A stretch of DNA of 64,000 nt from Nymphalis io (lineage: Eukaryota; Arthropoda; Insecta; Lepidoptera; Nymphalidae). A model generated the notes under the pieces. That model saw only the letters and a list, made by a program, of their open reading frames with translations. It made no database searches and was not told the DNA's origin. The DNA lies in the NCBI RefSeq assembly GCF_905147045.1, contig NC_065910.1, forward strand, positions 5,952,001-6,016,000. The letters are read 5' to 3'. Both the position numbers and the translations under genes were made by a program. Shown piece after piece: positions 57,376 through 64,000 of the stretch (position 1 is its first letter; the number at the start of each line of letters is the position of its first letter).

Positions 57376-58190
57376 TCGTCATTGCGAAATAAATTAAATA
57401 TATGGTTAATATTTTTATCTCCCCTCGCGAAAGTGATACCCGCGTTGCACACTTACAGTCTGTGTTACAGTCAGATAAAATTGCTGTTTTAATAGAATTT
57501 TTGTAGTTTAACATCTCAAAGGGGTTTACATAAATCAACTCACTATACAAACTATAGTATTAATACTAACTACATCCATGTTTCTATTTTATAGCCAAAC
57601 AAATCATATATTAAAATTGCTGAACACAGAGCAAACAAAACACAATCGATTGTATACCTTATCATATTTGTTTTAAGGTTTATAATACTATGTATTGCAT
57701 AGTGATATAAGTCACAAGACTGTAAAGGTCCTTACTATGTAAAATTAAATGTCATGAAATTTCAAACATGTCATACAGTCAATAAGGCTTAAAATAGACT
57801 ATCTCAACCCGTAGTAACAAATTGTGAAGTAACTGAAATTTTTTTTTGATTATGAAGTAACATTTAAACTGTTTTGAAACTTAATGTTATGGTCCAAAAA
57901 TACCGATAAATTTATACTTAAATTTGTCAATAGAATATTATTAAAAGGTGTCGATATTTGTTTCTATATTATATTTGTTCTTATTTTACCTTTTTTAGAA
58001 GTATAAGTTAGAATTAAATGTTTAATCAGTTTTTTTTAAACGAGACCGTAATACAACTCAATACCTTATTTAATTAGGACTAAGAAAACTGTTGAGCCGA
58101 TAATATTTCCAAAAATATTACAATGATATTTAGTGACGACATTTTTTTAATATCTATCTATCTTATAGGAAGGAAAATAACACACGTTTA
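57376..58190. other. No feature seen
   Basis: AT-rich spacer. Confidence 0.4.
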
Positions 58191-58191
58191 T

Positions 58192-58282
58192 ACAACGTTG
58201 TATGTGATTTTGTTCATTTAGCTCTTTGCATCTGAGGTATAGCTTATACCGCAAGAACTCATTTATTCTCTCTTATAAGATA
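58192..58282 (+). repeat. Unassigned repeat X, copy 2
   Basis: Near identical to 52015-52105. Begins inside the palindrome ATACAACGTTGTAT and contains the same GGTATA/GCT/TATACC hairpin. Confidence 0.85.
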
Positions 58283-58439
58283 ATAACAACCTTATTTAAA
58301 TACATAGCCAAATAGTTAGAGCCATACACGTAACACATATATAGACGAGCATGGTAAGTTATATGATATTATATATCAAATACGGATACATACACGCTGC
58401 TTACATTAATCACCGCATGCTGCTACAAAGGTTGATCTA

Positions 58440-58590
58440 CCTTTGCCAGAATTCCATCCGATATGTGCAGGTTTTTTTTTGACTTTCTTGCAAGATGAAT
58501 TAATAATTCATCAAAAACACAAATCAAGCACTTGAAATTTTAAATTACCAGGGTAACACACAATCTTTGATCATCTCAACCATCTGAGCT
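58440..58590 (-). repeat. Very degenerate family A SINE
   Basis: GCCAGAATTCCATCCGATATG, GATGAATTAATAATTCATC, CAAATCAAGCACTTGAAAT and CAACCATCTGAGCTT. Confidence 0.5.
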
Positions 58591-59876
58591 TAATAAATCG
58601 AATACACATAGTATACAAAGTCAGTTAATGTTTTTAACAGATACCATCTATCTGGAGGCACAGCAGTGCCTCTGCCAAGTCTCGCAGAGTCGTAACATAT
58701 TTTGTTGAAGCCATTCAGTACAATTTCGAATTCCTGTAATTTCGTTGTGGACAAAGCTAGAAACCTGAATTTTAAGTAACCGAAAGGACATACTATGACT
58801 ACCTATGTTAGATAAGATAAACAAATATTGTAAAAATAAAGTTGTTAAAGCTGCTTTAACATAAGATCTCAGAACTCTTTCTGATGAATATTTTTCTATA
58901 TTTCTTTAGTATGATAATATCAACACCATAAAACATAAAAACAGTATTTCCTTTTATTTACAATTTCTGTTCTGAACGAAACTACAAAGCATGTGGCACA
59001 TTCGGCGAAGGTCGTAGACAAAGTTTTCATAATTAATGTTTTCATCGTGAAAGCTCATCTTACTACAATCCGAAGGTATATCCTTTGATCTTACGATCGG
59101 AAGAACATTAACGATTTAAATAATAGGTATTAATATCCTTATGTAATGGCTTTGATGTCGCGTTGTTATCGTTAGGAAATACAGTACTATCATATCAAAG
59201 ATAATTATTGTATAGCTAATCTGATGTTGAATTTGTCATCATGACAATCTATGATCTTGTTAATGATCTAATTTATATATAAATTGATGGATCAAAATTA
59301 TATTACACCATCAATCGGCTTTACTGTCAATCGAGTTAAAAATATTGTAATATAGGTTGACATTGGTCAAAATCCTTAAAACAATGATATTCGCAGGTAA
59401 CCAAAATTTGAAGTTAATAAAAAAAACAAATTTTAAATACATACTGAGAAAAGGTCGTGTACAATATTTTATATTAAGCTAATATAATTATTGTAAACGA
59501 ATAAGTAAAAAATAAAATGTAGAAACAGATGGATCAACATAACTTACTCGAGTGGCTGACTTGCTAGTTCACTTACTATGAATAAAAATAAAAAATCATC
59601 AAGATAAAATCTATCCAGGCAAAATGATAAAAAGAAAAAAAAAGCGGAATGCTGTTGTCTCGCTTAAATAATCTGAATACATTATTTTACTCACGAAAAC
59701 GATTCGAATTGAATCATTAATTTATGTATCGAAACTTTTCATTAAAAACGAATAAATAAAACGGATACAATATACAAAGCTTAGTTCATATCGCACTAAT
59801 ATTGGGAAGATATAAGATTTTTTTATTCCAGATTTGAATTATCAAATTAATATGGAACTTTTATGTTAATTATAGT
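58591..59876. other. No gene recognised
   Basis: Long AT-rich spacer; nothing supported. Confidence 0.4.
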
Positions 59877-59877
59877 T

Positions 59878-60147
59878 AATAATAATAATAATATCCTGAG
59901 ACATTTTTCACTCACGCCCATCCGATCCCAAAGTAAGCTTGTACAAAGCTTGTGCTATGGAAATCAGACAACTGATATACTACATACACTACTTTTCTTT
60001 TGTAAATACATACTTATATAGATAATTACACCCAGACTCAGGTCAAACAGACATGGTCATGCACACAAATGTCTGTCCTGGGTGGGAATCGAACCCACAA
60101 CCTTCGGCGTGAAAGGCAAGTATCTACCAACCATGCCAACCGGCTCA
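59878..60147 (-). repeat. Family C SINE
   Basis: ATT tail (AATAATAATAATATCCTGAG) to head (minus strand GAGCCGGTTGGCATGGTTGG, B-box GGGTTCGATTCC). Confidence 0.94.
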
Positions 60148-60148
60148 T

Positions 60149-60865
60149 TTTTAATTATAGTTACAGGATAGACATTAGTTAAATTGTATGTCTATACATT
60201 GAACAACTGCCTCATTGAGTAGCTACGTGATAAGAGTACAGAGCATGAGGACCTGGGTGCAATTTATTTTTAAATGTTATATTTTCATTATGGACAATTA
60301 AAAATATACTAAAAACATTTTATGCAATATTTTTAATTCGTGATATAAAAATATTTTAGTGTGAAATAAAATCCATTCTATCCAAAATCAAGCAACACGA
60401 CACTGAAATTTGAACCTTAATCAAATTTCCTTTGATGCGAATAACGAAACACGATTACAAAAATATCGCGTGACGAAAAATAAAAGTCAAAAATCGGAAA
60501 ACGTTTTGCAAGAACCGCAAAATTTTAATTAAACCTGCATCGATGCGACACTTACGGTAGCTAAACCTCCACTAACGATAGGAAAAGCGACAGACAACTG
60601 CAGTAACAAACAGTTATATAAAAAGATAGAAAAGAGTGCAATTTTATAGGCAATGATATGTTTTATTTAAAAAAAAAATAATGGCTTAAAATTCAAATTA
60701 ATCGATTTACAAAATTGTTTTTATTTATTAAGGGCCATCAGCAGTTACACGTGTAATAATAAAAACATATTTACACCAAAACATGCATTTCAAGTTATAA
60801 CATACATATGTCTATAACTTAGATCTACAAAGAAAGGCAAACGTTCCACCGGAAGAATGCATGTG
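60149..60865. other. No feature seen
   Basis: AT-rich spacer. Confidence 0.4.
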
Positions 60866-60906
60866 CACCTAACGCGTGTCGACAGAGAACTGCCCGCTGG
60901 TGACTT
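60866..60906. repeat. Direct repeat, left copy (CGTGTCGACAGAG motif)
   Basis: TGCACCTAACGCGTGTCGAC then AGAGAACTGCCCGCTGG matches 62190-62228 with few differences, same orientation, 1.3 kb apart. Confidence 0.7.
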
Positions 60907-61113
60907 GACTGACTCCGACGCTCCGTTAGTACTAACTGCCACGCCATCTGCCGGCCAATTACGCACTTTGCCTCTTTAAGAGTCAAACCAGTGTATTTTT
61001 ATGATTTGCGCTGACACGGCCTTCCGAACAAACTCACGCTCTCGTGCGTTAATCTGGAAATATCAAATCAAGTGTTACAATCACATAACTTTTTTAATTA
61101 ATGCTTTTACTTC

Positions 61114-61338
61114 TAATTCTGTTTCTGTTTATAATTCATCTCGTGCTTTTCGGTGAAGGAAAACATCGTGAGGAAACCTGCATGTGTCTAATTTCATCGA
61201 TATTCTGCCACATGTGTATTCTACCAACCCGCACTGGAGCAGCGTGGTGGAATAAGCTCCAAACCTTCTCTTCAAAAAAGGGAGAGGAGGCCTTAGCCCA
61301 GCAGTGGGACATTTACAGGCTGTTACTGTTACTGTACT
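61114..61338 (+). repeat. 5'-truncated family A SINE with 11-bp TSD
   Basis: Flanked by GCTTTTACTTC at 61103-61113 and 61339-61349. It lacks the tRNA head and ends GGCTGTTACTGTTACTGTACT, showing a TTACTG-type repeat tail. Confidence 0.9.
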
Positions 61339-61699
61339 GCTTTTACTTCAGTACACAACATGTTTCAACCTCAACATCAACACTCAAGTAACGCGTATAA
61401 CACTCATAGTAACTCTGCGCCACGCGCTGGAGATTATCGTGCTTGTGTGACACATCAGGCCAGCGGCTTGCATCCAGTTACAAGATGTTATATAACGTAA
61501 CTTTGCTATCATTACACGTTGGCTAATTTTAAGACTACAACCTTATTTTTATCACTCATCTCAGCTTTCACTTCTATAACAGTGGGGACATCAACTCTTA
61601 TCATTAATCTCTCATCATCATCACTTTTCGCAGACACGGTCTCATCTTGATTTAAAGCCTGATTACATAATGCCTTATCCATCTCTGTTAACCCTCCTT

Positions 61700-62110
61700 T
61701 CACGACCCATTTATTGTTTGATCAAGACTATTTTTTATCAGTTAGCCTCAGTCAAACAGAAAAAGACAATGCATATCTGCAACTTGCACCTCAACGGTAA
61801 CTGTCCATTTGCAGCACAGTTTCACCTCTTTCTTATCGGTTTGACCCTGCTTGCCACACACGTAGCACGTTATAGGCCGCGTCTCTTCATGACGCGGGGC
61901 GTACCAACGATAGGTTGCATATCTGAGAACTTTTAGGTTCTTATGTCTTACGATGACTTCGTTAATATTACAACAGTCCTCGATGCTGACTGTCAGTCTG
62001 GATCTTCGGGGTCGAATTTAATGAGTGACGTTGAGGCATATTGCTTTAGTCCATCCATTATCACACGTAGAAATTTTAGCAGCGCGGGGGTCTTAACAGC
62101 GCTTAAGCCG
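61700..62110 (-). pseudogene. Decayed retrotransposon gag-like fragment with zinc knuckle
   Basis: The minus strand around 61770-61960 is open in one frame and holds a CCHC-like segment (CYVCGKQGQTDKKEVKLCC, with Gln where His is usual). Further upstream on the minus strand another frame reads LIKFDPEDPD and, after a frame change, SIEDCCNINEVIVRHKNL. This order resembles insect LTR-retrotransposon gag, but the fit is by eye. Frame changes and stops make it non-functional. A 63-codon minus frame (61703-61512) follows and may belong to it. Confidence 0.4.
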
Positions 62111-62189
62111 TTACTGTTATTACCCACACTAGTATATAATTGTCGATGACAGTTTTCAGTTTCTTCACTCGTGGTACCGCCTCCATTAC

Positions 62190-62228
62190 ACTCCCTGCAC
62201 CCAACGTGTGTCGACAGAGTAATGCCCA
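62190..62228. repeat. Direct repeat, right copy
   Basis: TGCACCCAACGTGTGTCGAC then AGAGTAATGCCCACTGT, partner of 60866-60906. Confidence 0.7.
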
Positions 62229-62236
62229 CTGTCGGG

Positions 62237-62410
62237 CATATATACTATTTTTCTTTTGTAGATAAGTTTTTGTAGATTACTTATAAGGATAATTACACTC
62301 AGACTCAGGATAAACAGACATGAACATGAATATCTGTCCTGGGTGGGAATCGAACCCACAACTTGCGGCGTAAAAGGCAAGCATCCACCAACCACGCCAA
62401 CCGGCTCGTC
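62237..62410 (-). repeat. Family C SINE, tail-truncated
   Basis: Minus strand head GACGAGCCGGTTGGCGTGG, B-box GGGTTCGATTCC; ends near ATAGTATATATGC without the ATT tail. Confidence 0.9.
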
Positions 62411-62699
62411 AAAACTCGTATGACTCGCGCTGAGATATATATTTTTATATTACTATAAACAGATTATAACATAGAAAATATTTTTTATAAAATTGGAAAT
62501 TACTAACTAAATTTCTATGAAAAAAAATTAATAACATTGGATATAACATTAGATAAATCAATAAAAGATCATAATTAACGAGAACACAAAAAAAATATAA
62601 ATAAAGGTACTGCCGGTTCGGATTGTATTTAATTCATAAAATTGCATTTCTTAATGAATAGCTTAAGTGGAATCAGAATATGAACCGTTGAGGATACCC
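62411..62699. other. No feature seen
   Basis: AT-rich spacer. Confidence 0.4.
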
Positions 62700-62950
62700 G
62701 GGCACAGTGGTCCTTCTCGATAGAAATGAGCGAATTACAATGCACTAGTGTGCACGAAAATACAGGTGCATTCTATTTTCCCTCACTCTCATAATTCAAT
62801 GGGACAGCAATCCGATACTACTAAATAGATCAGCTACAGGACCAACGGCTTTACCTGGCAAGGGAGTGACAGACTACTAACTTCTAATTGTATTTCCTAC
62901 TGAAATATTTTCCACAGAAAAACTTAAATATTTTTTAGCTTAGACCAATG
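62700..62950 (-). repeat. Family D SINE, degenerate
   Basis: ACTAGTGTGCACGAAAATACAG, CATAATTCAATGGGACAGCA, CAGGACCAACGGCTTTACC and CTACTGAAATATTTTCCACAG in family D order; the head is lost. Confidence 0.7.
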
Positions 62951-63175
62951 TCGATACGTTTTCTATCGCCGTCGTAATAAAAAATATTATAGAATTTATG
63001 AAACCGGGATATATAAAAGATAAAGTTTATAAGCTGTTAAGTCTCCGATAAATGGATGTTTTATGCGCCATCGGACGGAATGCGTCAATCTTTACCTTTA
63101 TAGACGGAGTTAATAATATCCCTTTTAAGGAAGCTATAATATTGGAACTAGGTTCTTGCATGGAAAATATCGTAT

Positions 63176-63405
63176 TTTTTTATAGTATAGTTAGGCATAT
63201 AAGCATATGAGCCATCTGATGGTAAGTGGTCACCGACGCCCATAGACGTTGACATTGTGAGAAATGTTAACCATCGGTTACATCACCAATCTGCCACCAA
63301 CTCTGTGCCTGTAATTACACTGGCTCACTGTTTTGCGGTAGAATATCTGATGAGTGGGTTGCACCTACCCAGACGAGCTTTGCACAAAGCCCTACCAGCA
63401 GTAGA
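63176..63405 (-). repeat. Family B copy with internal deletion
   Basis: TTTTTTTATAGTATAGTTAGGC, CATCTGATGGTAAGTGGTCACC to CCCTACCAGCAGTAG; about 50 central bases are missing. Confidence 0.88.
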
Positions 63406-63442
63406 ATGTATCGTAAGTAATAAACTACTTATGACATTTTTA

Positions 63443-63710
63443 CTTGGTGGTAGGATTTTGTGCAAGCGTACCTCTGGTTAAGTATAATATATTCATCACG
63501 TATTCTACCTTCAAATAGCAATAGTTAGTATTGTTGTGTTCTAGTTTGAAGGGTGTGTGAGGCAGTGTAACTACAGGAAAAAATGACATAACATCTTAGT
63601 TCCCAATGCGATGTAAGAGGTGGTTTATATTTATTTCATAACCAATGTCTATAGACAGTGGTCAACTGTATGCAACTACCATCGGGTGACCCATTTGACT
63701 CAACCTATTG
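63443..63710 (+). repeat. Family B copy, inverted relative to the previous
   Basis: TTGGTGGTAGGATTTTGTGC, GTTCTAGTTTGAAGGGTG, TTAGTTCCCAATGCGATG and CAACTACCATCGGGTGACCC; more diverged than its neighbour. Confidence 0.8.
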
Positions 63711-64000
63711 GGAAAAATTAATAAAAATCTCTATATTTTTATCAGCACTTTAAAATATTAATGCGTCATAGTAAATTAAATGTCAGAAATATATTTTGAC
63801 AGCTGTCAGATGTTTTGTAATAGTTGTGTACACTTAAAACGTGTTACCTACAATAATCAATTATTATCAGCTTCTCGGAGTTGGTTATCGATTTTTACTG
63901 AAGATTTATGACCAAACGAATATACAAGTACGCACAGTCAGTTTTTAAGGGAGGAACCAAACACCGCTCAGGTTATAGATAGAGGTAACCATTTTCTATA
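63711..64000. other. No feature seen
   Basis: AT-rich; TGACAGCTGTCA palindrome at 63798. No gene. Confidence 0.4.

Noticed and set aside
60080..60147. Possible tRNA-Glu-like gene on the minus strand
   Set aside because: It belongs to family C SINE, with its body and ATT tail attached.
61670..61936. 88-residue plus frame
   Set aside because: Antisense to the gag-like remnant; no motif of its own.
1..64000. CRISPR array, operon structures, bacterial elements
   Set aside because: None present; the window is animal nuclear DNA with spliced genes and SINE/LINE repeats.

Overview
The window is AT-rich, intron-rich, repeat-dense insect nuclear DNA, almost certainly from a lepidopteran. The main evidence is two gloverin genes (a family known only from Lepidoptera) and one attacin gene. 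The SINE/LINE complement looks like that of a butterfly, possibly a nymphalid, but I cannot fix the genus from sequence alone.

The real gene content is small. Gloverin 1 is on the minus strand (coding exons between 17769 and 20873). Gloverin 2 is on the plus strand (25220-26470). They are head to head, each with four coding exons, a predicted non-coding first exon, and a closely matching promoter: a 20-base identical block, a kappaB-like GGGAYTTAAC, then a TATA box exactly 26 bases after the kappaB start in both. Attacin is on the minus strand (39556-41085, three coding exons) with its own kappaB-like site and TATA box. All three encode secreted antibacterial proproteins with an RxxR-type cleavage site before the mature peptide, and they form a 23-kb antimicrobial peptide island. 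A further 43-residue ORF (46844-46975, minus) has a signal peptide and a short Cys-containing tail and may be another small secreted peptide. An unrecognised two-part reading frame lies at 48210-48854.

Most of the rest is transposable elements. Three tRNA-derived SINE families (here A, C and D) have visible A and B boxes. Family B is a poly(A)-tailed non-LTR element of about 300 bp present in many copies. There is one 5'-truncated, broken jockey/CR1-like LINE (35370-37545), several LINE 3' tails, a small TIR element (MITE), and a decayed gag-like zinc-knuckle fragment (61700-62200). Several insertions have target-site duplications that can be read directly, including nested insertions at 35588-35699 and 54405-55520. 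Two SINE copies near the left end carry perfect hairpins that look like template-switch mutations.

Layout: 1-17.7 kb repeats, no gene recognised; 17.7-26.6 kb gloverin pair; 26.6-39.5 kb repeats and the LINE; 39.5-41.2 kb attacin; 41.2-64 kb repeats, the small secreted ORF, an unexplained ORF pair and retroelement remnants. No tRNA gene, rRNA gene or CRISPR array was found. Repeat limits are read by eye and are approximate unless a target-site duplication is stated.
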